A program made the translations under genes and the position numbers. From assembly GCA_905196835.1 (NCBI GenBank), contig CAJJWN010000038.1, forward strand, positions 1 to 28,408: 28,408 bases of DNA, read 5' to 3'. Position 1 is the first letter of the stretch. The number at the start of each line of letters is the position of its first letter. Source of the stretch: an uncultured Prevotella sp. Its GTDB lineage: Bacteria; Bacteroidota; Bacteroidia; Bacteroidales; Bacteroidaceae. This document shows, piece after piece, positions 14,281 to 22,612 of this stretch. Below the pieces are notes generated by a model. The model did not search any database. It had not been told where the DNA came from and saw nothing but the letters and a program-made list of their open reading frames with translations.

Positions 14281-16350
14281 ATGGTAACGCGAAAGACTAA
14301 ATCAGTTAAAGCAAAAGAAGCTGCATCGTCGGTGGCGAAGCAGCCGGAGCACATTGGCTTGGTGGCAAATGACGGATATCTTGCTCCATATGAGGATGCG
14401 ATACGTGGACGGCACGACCATGCCGTATGGAAAATCAACCAGTTGACGCATGGCGGCAAGAATACGCTTGAAGAGTTTGCAAGTGGTTATGATTACTATG
14501 GCTTGCACAAATTGTCACGTGGATGGGTGTTCAGGGAGTGGGCTCCCAATGCTACTGCGATATACCTTGTCGGTGATTTCAATAATTGGCAGGAGTCCGA
14601 GAAGTATAAGGCTAAAAGAATAGAGGGAACTGGCAATTGGGAATTAAAGATATCCGAAAAGGGCATCAAGCATGGCGACCTTTATAAGATGCACGTTTAT
14701 TGGAACGGCGGTCATGGCGAAAGGATACCTGCTTGGGCGCAGAGGGTAGTGCAGGATGATGCAACAAAAATATTCTCGGCGCAAGTTTGGAATCCGGAAC
14801 CATACGTATGGAAGAAAAAGAAGTTCAAGCCCAATAAGAATCCGTTGCTGATATATGAATGCCATATAGGTATGGCGCAGGATGCCGAGAAAGTCGGGAC
14901 ATATACGGAATTTAAGGATAATGTGTTGCCTCGCGTAATTGCAGACGGCTATAATTGTATTCAGATAATGGCAATACAGGAGCATCCTTATTACGGTTCG
15001 TTCGGTTATCATGTCAGCAGCTTTTTTGCGGCCTCAAGCCGTTTCGGCACTCCGGAGGAGCTTAAGGCCCTGATAGATGAGGCTCACCGTAACGGCATTG
15101 CCGTGATTATGGATATTGTGCACAGCCACGCGGTAAAGAATGAAGTTGAAGGACTTGGCAACCTGGCTGGAGACCCGAACCAGTATTTTTATCCTGGTGA
15201 CAAGCATGAGCATCCCGCATGGGACAGCCTTTGCTTTGATTATGGCAAGGATGAGGTAATACATTTCCTGTTGAGCAATTGCAAGTATTGGTTGAAAGAG
15301 TTTCACTTTGACGGCTTCCGTTTTGACGGCGTAACGTCAATGTTGTATTATAGCCATGGTCTTGGCGAGGCATTCTGCAATTATGCAGATTATTTCAACG
15401 GTCATGAGGATGACAACGCCATTTGTTATTTGACCCTTGCAAACAAGCTGATACATGAAGTTAATCCCGATGCGATAACGATAGCCGAGGAGGTTAGCGG
15501 AATGCCGGGGCTTGCTGCAAAGTTCGAGGATGGCGGGTACGGCTTTGACTACCGTATGGCCATGAACATTCCTGATTATTGGATTAAGACAATAAAGGAA
15601 AAGAGAGACGAAGATTGGAAGCCGAGCAGCATATTCTGGGAGGTGAAGAACCGTCGCCCGGATGAAAAGACTATTAGTTATTGCGAGAGCCATGACCAGG
15701 CTTTGGTCGGTGACAAGACAATAATATTCCGCCTTATTGACGCTGACATGTATTGGCATTTCAAGAAAGGTGATGAGAATGAGACCGTGCATCGTGGCAT
15801 TGCGCTTCATAAGATGATACGTCTTGTCACTGCGGCAGCCATAAATGGCGGTTATCTTAACTTCATGGGCAATGAGTTCGGTCATCCGGAGTGGATTGAT
15901 TTCCCACGTGAAGGAAACGGATGGAGTTATAAGTATGCCCGCAGGCAATGGAACTTGGTAGACAATCATGAGCTTTGTTACCATTATCTTGGCGATTTCG
16001 ACCGTGAGATGCTTAAGGTGATAAAGAGTGTACGCAATTTCCAGAACACTCCGGTTCAGGAGATTTGGCACAATGACGGCGACCAAGTGCTTGCTTTCAT
16101 GCGTGGTGATTTGGTCTTTGTCTTCAATTTCAGTCCGTCACGTTCGTTTACCGATTATGGCTTCCTTGTTCCTACGGGGTCTTATGACGTGGTATTGAAC
16201 ACAGATGCGAAAGCGTTTGGCGGCAACGGGTTTGCCGACGACACGATGACGCATGTTACAAATTATGACCCTCTTTATGTGAAGGACCATAAGGAATGGC
16301 TTAAGCTTTACATACCGGCACGTTCTGCCGTGGTATTAAAGAAAAACTGA
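14281..16350 (+). CDS. glgB: 1,4-alpha-glucan (glycogen) branching enzyme, GH13_8 type
   Basis: A 689-residue cytoplasmic enzyme that makes alpha-1,6 branches in glycogen. An N-terminal CBM48 region (FREWAPNATAIYLVGDFNNW) precedes the GH13 barrel. Catalytic residues by motif are nucleophile Asp349 in GFRFDGV, acid/base Glu403 in IAEEVSGMP and transition-state Asp472 in CESHDQAL. EVSGMP and the overall length match the eukaryote-like GH13_8 subfamily rather than the enterobacterial GlgB. It is translated in a run with yhcH upstream and the DUF6057-like gene 1 bp downstream. Confidence 0.95.
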   Translation: MVTRKTKSVKAKEAASSVAKQPEHIGLVANDGYLAPYEDAIRGRHDHAVWKINQLTHGGKNTLEEFASGYDYYGLHKLSRGWVFREWAPNATAIYLVGDFNNWQESEKYKAKRIEGTGNWELKISEKGIKHGDLYKMHVYWNGGHGERIPAWAQRVVQDDATKIFSAQVWNPEPYVWKKKKFKPNKNPLLIYECHIGMAQDAEKVGTYTEFKDNVLPRVIADGYNCIQIMAIQEHPYYGSFGYHVSSFFAASSRFGTPEELKALIDEAHRNGIAVIMDIVHSHAVKNEVEGLGNLAGDPNQYFYPGDKHEHPAWDSLCFDYGKDEVIHFLLSNCKYWLKEFHFDGFRFDGVTSMLYYSHGLGEAFCNYADYFNGHEDDNAICYLTLANKLIHEVNPDAITIAEEVSGMPGLAAKFEDGGYGFDYRMAMNIPDYWIKTIKEKRDEDWKPSSIFWEVKNRRPDEKTISYCESHDQALVGDKTIIFRLIDADMYWHFKKGDENETVHRGIALHKMIRLVTAAAINGGYLNFMGNEFGHPEWIDFPREGNGWSYKYARRQWNLVDNHELCYHYLGDFDREMLKVIKSVRNFQNTPVQEIWHNDGDQVLAFMRGDLVFVFNFSPSRSFTDYGFLVPTGSYDVVLNTDAKAFGGNGFADDTMTHVTNYDPLYVKDHKEWLKLYIPARSAVVLKKN

Positions 16351-16351
16351 C

Positions 16352-17503
16352 ATGACGCGTAATTATCCGGCAAACAATGGCACACTGCTTCAAACGGCGT
16401 GTGCTATTGTTTTCTTGTTGTTTGTTTTTGTATATCTGTATTTCTTCCAGGCTGATTTGTTGTCAATGGTCCAGCATGTCTTGTCTGGCGGAGCGACGCA
16501 TTATGACCGTACAATTGGTACAGTCATAATAACCGCTGTTCTTTATCTTGTGCACATTGGAGCCAGACGGCTTGGAGGCCTTGACAGGGTATGCCATGCC
16601 CTTTCATATTTCCCGTCGTTGTTGCTGTTGGCTGCATTGACCGATGTGGAAGTCGATTTTAGTGTAAGTCCTTTGCGTGGATTATGGTTGTGGCTTGCCC
16701 CGTTGTTGCTTGCCGTATATGTATTTTTGTCGCTGGCGGTGAAATACAATTGGATAGAGACGTTACTCCCTTCATATTCGGCTCCAATCAGCGTGCTATG
16801 GAAAAATCTTTTACTCATGGCCTGCATGTTCATCGCGGTTTGTTTGTGTGGCAACAATGACAGCGTTTTGCATTACCGGTTGCGCGTAGAACGCTTGTTG
16901 GGCAGTGGAGCTTATTCGAAGGCTCTTATGGTTGGTGAGAAATCAGATGAAACGGATGCAAGCCTTACGATGCTTCGTGCGTATGCGTTGTCAAGGAGCG
17001 GACAATTGGGCGAACGCCTGTTTGAGTTTCCGCTTACGGGTGGTTCATATGCGTTGTTGCCCGATGGCAAGGGCGTGAGATGCCTGCTTTATCCAGAAGA
17101 CAGGATAGTAAGGGCGTTGAGCATACGTAAAAAAGGAGATATGACTCCGATGGAGTATTTGCTTTATATAGAAAGGAACGGTTTGAGCAGAAAGCCTGTA
17201 ACCGACTATATTCTTTGCGGATATCTGCTCGACAGGAATATTGACGCGTTTGTCAATGCAATTCGTCGTAAGTACAGCCTTACATCACCGTCGTTGCCCA
17301 AGCATTATAAGGAGGCTTTGACGTTGTACACACATTTGAGGTCTAACCCCGTCTTGGTGTATCACAATGAAGTAATGGATGCTGATTATGCCGATTTTCA
17401 GAATTTGGAACATAAATATACGGATGCACGTGAGCGTGAGTCGTATGTGCGCGACATGTACGGCGACACTTACTGGTTCTATTATTTTTATCACAGGAAA
17501 TGA
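16352..17503 (+). CDS. DUF6057-like membrane protein
   Basis: A 383-residue protein of no known function. Four hydrophobic segments lie in the first half: about 12-34, 52-68, 83-128 (which may be two spans) and 150-166. A soluble C-terminal domain of about 210 residues follows, with helical repeat-like segments (RLLGSGAYSKALMVGEKSDET, YALSRSGQLGERLFEFPLTG). The order of membrane segments and the end motif DMYGDTYWFYYFYHRK remind me of the DUF6057 group of Bacteroidales proteins, but this is from memory. The ATG begins 1 bp after the glgB stop, so it is probably translationally coupled. Confidence 0.7.
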   Translation: MTRNYPANNGTLLQTACAIVFLLFVFVYLYFFQADLLSMVQHVLSGGATHYDRTIGTVIITAVLYLVHIGARRLGGLDRVCHALSYFPSLLLLAALTDVEVDFSVSPLRGLWLWLAPLLLAVYVFLSLAVKYNWIETLLPSYSAPISVLWKNLLLMACMFIAVCLCGNNDSVLHYRLRVERLLGSGAYSKALMVGEKSDETDASLTMLRAYALSRSGQLGERLFEFPLTGGSYALLPDGKGVRCLLYPEDRIVRALSIRKKGDMTPMEYLLYIERNGLSRKPVTDYILCGYLLDRNIDAFVNAIRRKYSLTSPSLPKHYKEALTLYTHLRSNPVLVYHNEVMDADYADFQNLEHKYTDARERESYVRDMYGDTYWFYYFYHRK

Positions 17504-17506
17504 ATG

Positions 17507-17539
17507 CATATTGCCATGTCTGTGCGACATGGCAATATG
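17507..17539. terminator. Bidirectional hairpin terminator
   Basis: A perfect 14-bp stem joins CATATTGCCATGTC at 17507-17520 and GACATGGCAATATG at 17526-17539, with loop TGTGC. It starts 4 bp after the DUF6057-like stop and lies between convergent genes. It lacks a long T run on either strand. Confidence 0.75.
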
Positions 17540-17566
17540 TGTTGAAAGAGCATAGGTGTGCAGTTC

Positions 17567-18952
17567 TTAATGTCTGCTGATAATCTGTATTGAATCTACG
17601 GCAAGCCTTGTTTTCAGCCAGTCCGCCATTTTTGCTTGCTCGTCTGTTGTCAGGGCGCTTTTTCTTTCGGTGTTTACAATTGCTACGACGTATCTTTTTA
17701 CGGTAGTAGTGTCTGCTGATGCTTCGTTGGCTACAGCCAGGCTGATGTTTTCTGTCTGTGGAAACAATGCTTTGGCTTCTTTTGCGATTGTAGGTGCGAT
17801 TTCTCCGTACCGTGTATATTCATTGAGTGATTTTTGCAGGACGGCCGCCTTGTTGGCCTCTTCATGGAACATGGCTGCATAATTGTCAGAGGACGTGCGC
17901 ATGTTGGCTATCTTGTCGTTGAGCATCATTACCGAGTCAGATTCTGAACCTTGTATCACTTGCAGCCGGTATCGCCCGAGCTTGTAGTCGGCCATGGCCT
18001 GTTCCGCGCTTTTTATTGTGTTTTCAGACAATTCCTTGCCAACGGCTATGATGCGCAGTGTAAGGCTGTCTTTGTTTATGTCGTATGATATTACCCGCGT
18101 GCCGACGTTCTCAAGCTTGTCATTGACAAACTTGTTCACGTTGGTCTTGAATATGCTTTCCTTTATAATGTTGTATGTCATGAATGCCGCAGGCACCATG
18201 GTGACGACAACTGTAATTATAATATATCGCCTTACTTTTGCGTAATGGTCGCTGTCGATGAAGCTTTTTTGCTTGAACTTCATCATCCTTACGCCAAAAT
18301 AGGTGGCAAGGCTTATGAATACGGTGTTGATGAAGAACAGGTAGAACGCTCCGAGGAAATAGTAGAAGTTGCCCGTGGCAATGCCGAAGCCTGCCGTACA
18401 CAACGGTGGCATCAGCGCGGTGGCTATGGCTACGCCCGGCAGCACGTTGCCCTTGCCTTTTGTCGCCAGTGCCACTATGCCGGCGGCACCGCCGAACAGG
18501 GCTATCAGGACGTCGTAAAGGGTGGGGGATGTGCGCGCGAGCAGTTCAGACTGGGCTTCGTCCAGGGGTGTGAGCAGGAAGTAGACGGTTGCGGTGATGA
18601 CGCTTATCACGGTTGCCACGACATAGTTTTTGGCTGACCGCTTCAGCAGTTCGAAGTCGTTGATGCCTACGGCCAGTCCCATGCCTATGATTGGTCCCAT
18701 CAATGGCGATATGAGCATGGCTCCTATTATCACGGCGGTGGAGTTGACGTTGAGGCCGAGCGAGGCTATGAATATGGCGAACACCAAGACCCAGAGCGTA
18801 GCTCCGTGGAACGACACTCCGGCACTGATGCTTTTTATTGTGTCTTCCTCGTTTTCTTTGTCTGGCATGGCGTTGAAGTATTTTTTCAGTATTTCCACAG
18901 CGGTCAGCCTTATTTTCTTAAGAATGTCGTTTGTTGTGTTTTTCTGTTCCAT
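17567..18952 (-). CDS. DUF389 family integral membrane protein
   Basis: A 461-residue protein. Residues about 55-275 hold six or more hydrophobic helices with the family signatures SLGLNVNSTAVIIGAMLISPLM (cut here to its core, IIGAMLISPLMGPI), GGAAGIVALATKGKGNVLPGV and ATALMPPLCTAGFG. A C-terminal soluble part of about 180 residues, with some coiled-coil character, follows. DUF389 proteins have no firm function. It has its own -7 element (TATCTTTG, minus strand 19019-19012) and is not obviously in an operon with htpG, from which it is separated by a large palindrome. Confidence 0.9.
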   Translation of the reverse strand: MEQKNTTNDILKKIRLTAVEILKKYFNAMPDKENEEDTIKSISAGVSFHGATLWVLVFAIFIASLGLNVNSTAVIIGAMLISPLMGPIIGMGLAVGINDFELLKRSAKNYVVATVISVITATVYFLLTPLDEAQSELLARTSPTLYDVLIALFGGAAGIVALATKGKGNVLPGVAIATALMPPLCTAGFGIATGNFYYFLGAFYLFFINTVFISLATYFGVRMMKFKQKSFIDSDHYAKVRRYIIITVVVTMVPAAFMTYNIIKESIFKTNVNKFVNDKLENVGTRVISYDINKDSLTLRIIAVGKELSENTIKSAEQAMADYKLGRYRLQVIQGSESDSVMMLNDKIANMRTSSDNYAAMFHEEANKAAVLQKSLNEYTRYGEIAPTIAKEAKALFPQTENISLAVANEASADTTTVKRYVVAIVNTERKSALTTDEQAKMADWLKTRLAVDSIQIISRH

Positions 18953-19011
18953 GGCTTTACAATTTGTCGTTGATATATTGTTTATAGTGCTTATGTGTTC
19001 GCGCTATGCTG

Positions 19012-19019
19012 CAAAGATA
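19012..19019 (-). promoter_or_regulatory. Putative -7 element for the DUF389 gene
   Basis: TATCTTTG is read on the minus strand 60 bp before the DUF389 ATG. No -33 TTG is found at the right distance. Confidence 0.45.
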
Positions 19020-19106
19020 GTGATTTTTTTTATTGGTTGTATTTTTTCATCTTTGTTTTTGGCATGGATGAAATTCGCCATAAAAGCTCCATTGTTCCTA
19101 AACGTG

Positions 19107-19178
19107 GCTTTTCGTGTTGTAAAAGACGGTCTTTTACAACACGAAAAGCGGCCTTTGGCATTGCCAAAGGCCGCTTTT
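19107..19178. repeat. Double palindrome after htpG (repeat family locus 3)
   Basis: Two overlapping near-perfect palindromes are present. The first has 21-bp arms, 19107-19127 with 19129-19149, centred on G19128 and containing AAAAGAC.GTCTTTT. The second has 17-bp arms, 19144-19160 with 19162-19178, containing GGCCTTTGGCA. They share bases 19144-19149, so one strand cannot fully form both at once. The position just downstream of htpG suggests a terminator or 3'-end stabiliser. Confidence 0.85.
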
Positions 19179-19199
19179 CACAAATTAGTCTAAATCAGG

Positions 19200-21254
19200 T
19201 TATTTTATAAGGGCTACCGAACGCTTGATGAATGCGTCGAGTGCCGACCCTTTCAGCATCCCGTTCTGCAAGAGGGCAAGGTCGATGAGTTGGTGCAGTA
19301 TCTTGTTGTCCTTTGCATATCCGGCTATTATCTCGTTTTTCTTGTCGCGCTGTTCGGCGAGCGACTTCTCCGTAGCTGCCAGGTCGTCTTTCTCTTCCTG
19401 CGTAACTTCTTCCGGCTTTTTCTTGCTTTGGCTTTGGTGAAGCGCGGAGAGGCGTGCCTGCTGTCCCTTTATTTCGCTTATTACAGGTTTGAGCGTTTCG
19501 CCGCATTTCTCGTCTTCGTCGGCTATTATACCTTTTATTAATGGATGGTCGCTATTGAGTACAAGGCTGTAGCTGTCGGGCATCTGTGCGTAGAAACCCA
19601 TGCCGCTTTGGTAACGGCTTATGTCTTTCATCCTGCGCATGTATTCGCTTTGAGTTATGAGTACGGGTTGCGCTTCTTCTCCGAGAGCCTGCACTTCCAC
19701 GCCGAACTCTACCTTCTCAATGTTTGGCAGTTGTGAACGGAACGCATATGACAAATTGTCAGCATGGTCGCTGTCAAGCTCGCTCTTCTTGATGTCTTCC
19801 TTTACTATAAGGCGGTCGATGATGTCGCTGTCAACGCGCATGAAGCGGCTCTTCTCAAACCTCTGCTCGAACATTGATACCGTAGGCACGTCGAGCTGGC
19901 CGTCGAGCAGCAATACGCTGTACCCTTTCTCTTTCGCAGCTTCTATATATGAGTATTGGTCTTCCTTGTTGGTTGCGTAAAGGTAGATGGTCTGTCCGTC
20001 CTTGTCGGTCTGGTTGTTTTTGATTAATGTCTTGTACTCGTCAAGAGTAAAATGCTTTCCGTCAACATCCTTGAACAACGTAAAGTCCTTTGCGCGGTCG
20101 TAAAAGTCTTCTTGTGACAGCATACCGTAATTTATGAACAGCTTTAAGTCGTCCCATTTGCTTTCGTATTCTTTGCGGTTCTCCTTGAATATGCTGTTGA
20201 GGCGGTCGGCTACTTTCTTTGTAATGTATGTCGATATTTTCTTCACGTCGCGGTCGCTTTGCAGATAGCTGCGGCTTACGTTCAGCGGAATGTCCGGCGA
20301 ATCTATTACTCCGTGGAGCAGCGTGAGGAAGTCGGGCACGATGCCTTCAACCTGGTCGGTTACGAAAACCTGGTTGCAGTAAAGCTGTATCTTGTTGCGT
20401 TGCAGGTCGATGTTCGATTTAATCCTTGGGAAGTACAATATGCCGGTAAGGTTGAACGGGTAGTCAACGTTAAGGTGAATCCAGAACAGAGGGTCGTCCT
20501 GCATGGGGTAAAGCTCATGGTAAAACTTCTTGTAGTCTTCATCCTTAAGCGTGCTCGGTGCTTTTGTCCAAAGCGGCTCAACGCTGTTGACGATGTTGTC
20601 CTCTTCTGTTTCAACCTGTTTGCCATCTTTCCATTCTGTCTTTTTGCCGAAAGCAACAGGCACGGGCATGAACTTGCAGTATTTGTTCAGCAAGCCTTGT
20701 ATGTGGCTTTTTTCGAGAAACTCTTTGCAGTCGTCGGAAATATGGAGGATTATGTCCGAGCCTCGGCCGGCCTTTTCGGCGTCGTCTATTTCAAACGACG
20801 GGCTTCCGTCACAACTCCATTTTACCGCTTTCGCTCCGTCCTTATAGCTCTTTGTTATTATTTCGACCTTGTCGCTAACCATGAATGCGCTGTAGAAACC
20901 AAGTCCGAAGTGGCCGATTATCGCATTGGCGTTGTCCTTGTATTTGTTGAGGAAGTCGTTTACGCCGGAGAATGCAATCTGGTTGATGTATTTGTCGATT
21001 TCCTCTTCGGTCATGCCTATACCGTTGTCGCTTATGGTTAAGGTCTTGTTCTTTTCGTCAAGTGATACGCGTACGGTCAAGTCGCCAAGCTCTCCCTTGA
21101 ACTCGCCTTTCTCTGCCAACGTCTTCATCTTTTGCGTTGCATCGACGGCGTTGCTTACCATTTCACGCAAGAAAATCTCGTGGTCTGAATATAAAAACTT
21201 CTTGATTACGGGGAATATGTTTTCAGTCGTTACCCCAATGTTTCCTTTTTGCAT
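19200..21254 (-). CDS. htpG: Hsp90-family chaperone HtpG
   Basis: A 684-residue cytosolic chaperone. The GHKL ATPase domain shows the N-terminal EIFLREMVSNAVDA, the nucleotide-site motif DNGIGMTEEEID and GHFGLGFYSAFMV. The middle domain has PLNVSRSYLQ with the arginine that contacts ATP. The C-terminal dimerisation domain carries a charged insert (KKKPEEVTQEEKDDLAATEK). Length fits Bacteroidales HtpG, which is longer than the 624 residues of E. coli. I could not find a clear TAnnTTTG promoter in the 257 bp upstream. It may use another sigma factor or a diverged element. Confidence 0.96.
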   Translation of the reverse strand: MQKGNIGVTTENIFPVIKKFLYSDHEIFLREMVSNAVDATQKMKTLAEKGEFKGELGDLTVRVSLDEKNKTLTISDNGIGMTEEEIDKYINQIAFSGVNDFLNKYKDNANAIIGHFGLGFYSAFMVSDKVEIITKSYKDGAKAVKWSCDGSPSFEIDDAEKAGRGSDIILHISDDCKEFLEKSHIQGLLNKYCKFMPVPVAFGKKTEWKDGKQVETEEDNIVNSVEPLWTKAPSTLKDEDYKKFYHELYPMQDDPLFWIHLNVDYPFNLTGILYFPRIKSNIDLQRNKIQLYCNQVFVTDQVEGIVPDFLTLLHGVIDSPDIPLNVSRSYLQSDRDVKKISTYITKKVADRLNSIFKENRKEYESKWDDLKLFINYGMLSQEDFYDRAKDFTLFKDVDGKHFTLDEYKTLIKNNQTDKDGQTIYLYATNKEDQYSYIEAAKEKGYSVLLLDGQLDVPTVSMFEQRFEKSRFMRVDSDIIDRLIVKEDIKKSELDSDHADNLSYAFRSQLPNIEKVEFGVEVQALGEEAQPVLITQSEYMRRMKDISRYQSGMGFYAQMPDSYSLVLNSDHPLIKGIIADEDEKCGETLKPVISEIKGQQARLSALHQSQSKKKPEEVTQEEKDDLAATEKSLAEQRDKKNEIIAGYAKDNKILHQLIDLALLQNGMLKGSALDAFIKRSVALIK

Positions 21255-21478
21255 GGTTGTATATTTAATTAAGTTATGTCAAATACTCTGGAAATACATC
21301 TTGCAAATACTGTGCCATTACGAAAAACAGTTTCGTTTTGATTGCGACTTGTTGCTTTACACGTTTGTTTACGCTGGCTCGTGCGGCAGCTTATTAATAT
21401 TTTTCTCAAAAAGTTGTGATTTTGTCTTGTCTGTCTAAATAATGAACTTCAAGGCATCCGCAAATCACCTGAAACGAT

Positions 21479-21486
21479 TAATTTTG
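21479..21486 (+). promoter_or_regulatory. Putative -7 element for the ECF sigma gene
   Basis: TAATTTTG matches TAnnTTTG and lies 25 bp before the ATG at 21512. No TTG occurs at the -33 spacing. Confidence 0.4.
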
Positions 21487-21511
21487 CGTTTTGAAATAAA
21501 GATAGTCAGAC

Positions 21512-22027
21512 ATGGAAAATCATGAAACAAAGTTCTCTACGATAAGGAAGTATTATACAGACCATTTTTATGAGTTGCGCGACTATGTGAAGAGCAGGAT
21601 ACACGACTCAGAAGCGTCTGACGATATTGCCCAAAACGTTTTTATCAGGCTGCTGTCGATAGAAGGCAAGGTCTGTGTTGATACTTTGTCAAAGTTGGTT
21701 TATACGATAGCCCGGAATTTGATTTCAGACCATTACAGGCATAAAAAGTCGGAAGACGAGTATGCCGTATATGTTTGTTCTATGCCGTATGCCAGTGCAT
21801 ACAGTGCTTCAACCACGTGCATGGTGAATGAAATACACGAAATGCTTGAATGCGGAATGGAGCGGTTGAATGAAAAGCAGCGTATAATATACAGGATGAA
21901 TGTATGCGACGGGCTGGCCGTGTCTGAAATATCAAAGACACTGAAGATGAATTATAAGAGCGTAGAGAACCGTTTGGGATTGGCCCGTCGTGAGATGCGA
22001 AAGTACATGACAAAGATGCTGGCTTGA
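21512..22027 (+). CDS. ECF-type RNA polymerase sigma factor
   Basis: A 171-residue sigma-70 family factor. The sigma-2 region (about 10-80) has YYTDHFYELRDYV, DDIAQNVFIRLL and the -10-binding helix VYTIARNLISDHYRHK. The sigma-4 region (about 112-170) carries LNEKQRIIYRMNVCDGLAVSE and the HTH KTLKMNYKSVENRLGLARRE. No anti-sigma gene, FecR-like sensor or SusCD pair is adjacent, so it appears to be an orphan in this window. Neighbours are htpG (divergent) and a small lipoprotein (convergent). Confidence 0.9.
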   Translation: MENHETKFSTIRKYYTDHFYELRDYVKSRIHDSEASDDIAQNVFIRLLSIEGKVCVDTLSKLVYTIARNLISDHYRHKKSEDEYAVYVCSMPYASAYSASTTCMVNEIHEMLECGMERLNEKQRIIYRMNVCDGLAVSEISKTLKMNYKSVENRLGLARREMRKYMTKMLA

Positions 22028-22140
22028 TGAACATATTGTCAATGAAGCCGGCGATGCACATTGCTGGTAAAGATTTTGAGTGTTGTGGGCTTTTTCATTG
22101 AGAGCCAAGTCTCTATTTTGTTGGCTGCCACATTTATTGC

Positions 22141-22168
22141 AAAAACAGCTGATTGTGGTGTCAGCTGT
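22141..22168 (-). terminator. Minus-strand terminator overlapping the lipoprotein stop codon
   Basis: ACAGCTGA at 22145-22152 pairs with TCAGCTGT at 22161-22168 over an 8-nt loop. On the minus strand the stem runs straight into TTTTT at 22145-22141. The TGA of the lipoprotein gene (22163-22161) is inside the stem. Confidence 0.7.
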
Positions 22169-22532
22169 CTTTGAATGATACAACTTTGGTCAGTTCAGGG
22201 TTTAGATAGAACGTGTGCTGTAACGTATCTTTACCAATGTAAATCTTGGCTTTTGTAAACATGTATATGCGTTGTGGCGGATTGGCGGTATAAACGATGC
22301 CGCTTTTGAACGATTTGTTCTTGGCTGCATTAGTCCTCATCACATGTATAAGACTGTCTGATACAAGCCTGGTTGAATCTATTTTTGTGAAGTTTACGCT
22401 GTATTCAGTGGTTTTTAGGTTGTTGTCGAGAAAGGCTTTTACCGTTTCTTCCGCTTTATGTTGCTTGCCGCAGGCGCATGTCAGTATTGCGGTTGTTAAG
22501 CAACACATAAGCATCTTTGTGTAATGGTGCAT
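22161..22532 (-). CDS. Small putative lipoprotein, unrecognised
   Basis: A 123-residue product with a short hydrophobic leader ending in a possible lipobox (LTCACG, Cys21), so it is probably an exported lipoprotein. The rest is a small alpha/beta domain: EETVKAFLDNNLKTTEYSVNF, then a beta-rich half with SGIVYTANPPQRIYMFTKAKIYI. I do not recognise a family. It ends in a terminator and starts 80 bp downstream of the pepD stop. A hairpin in that gap suggests separate transcription. Confidence 0.65.
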   Translation of the reverse strand: MHHYTKMLMCCLTTAILTCACGKQHKAEETVKAFLDNNLKTTEYSVNFTKIDSTRLVSDSLIHVMRTNAAKNKSFKSGIVYTANPPQRIYMFTKAKIYIGKDTLQHTFYLNPELTKVVSFKDS

Positions 22533-22568
22533 TGGATTAATGGTTGGATTTGTATGGTATGGTATTGA

Positions 22569-22602
22569 TGAATGCCCGCATTTGAGCTGATGCGGACATT
22601 CA
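22569..22602 (-). terminator. Probable terminator after pepD
   Basis: TGAATGCCCGCAT at 22569-22581 pairs with ATGCGGACATTCA at 22590-22602. The single mismatch becomes a G-U pair on the minus-strand transcript, which favours a role after pepD. There is no T run. Confidence 0.55.
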
Positions 22603-22612
22603 TTTGTTTCGT

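Noticed and set aside
21255..21440. Heat-shock type promoter or CIRCE element before htpG
   Set aside because: I found no 9-bp CIRCE inverted repeat and no convincing promoter motif. TATTTG occurs but lacks the full TAnnTTTG form.
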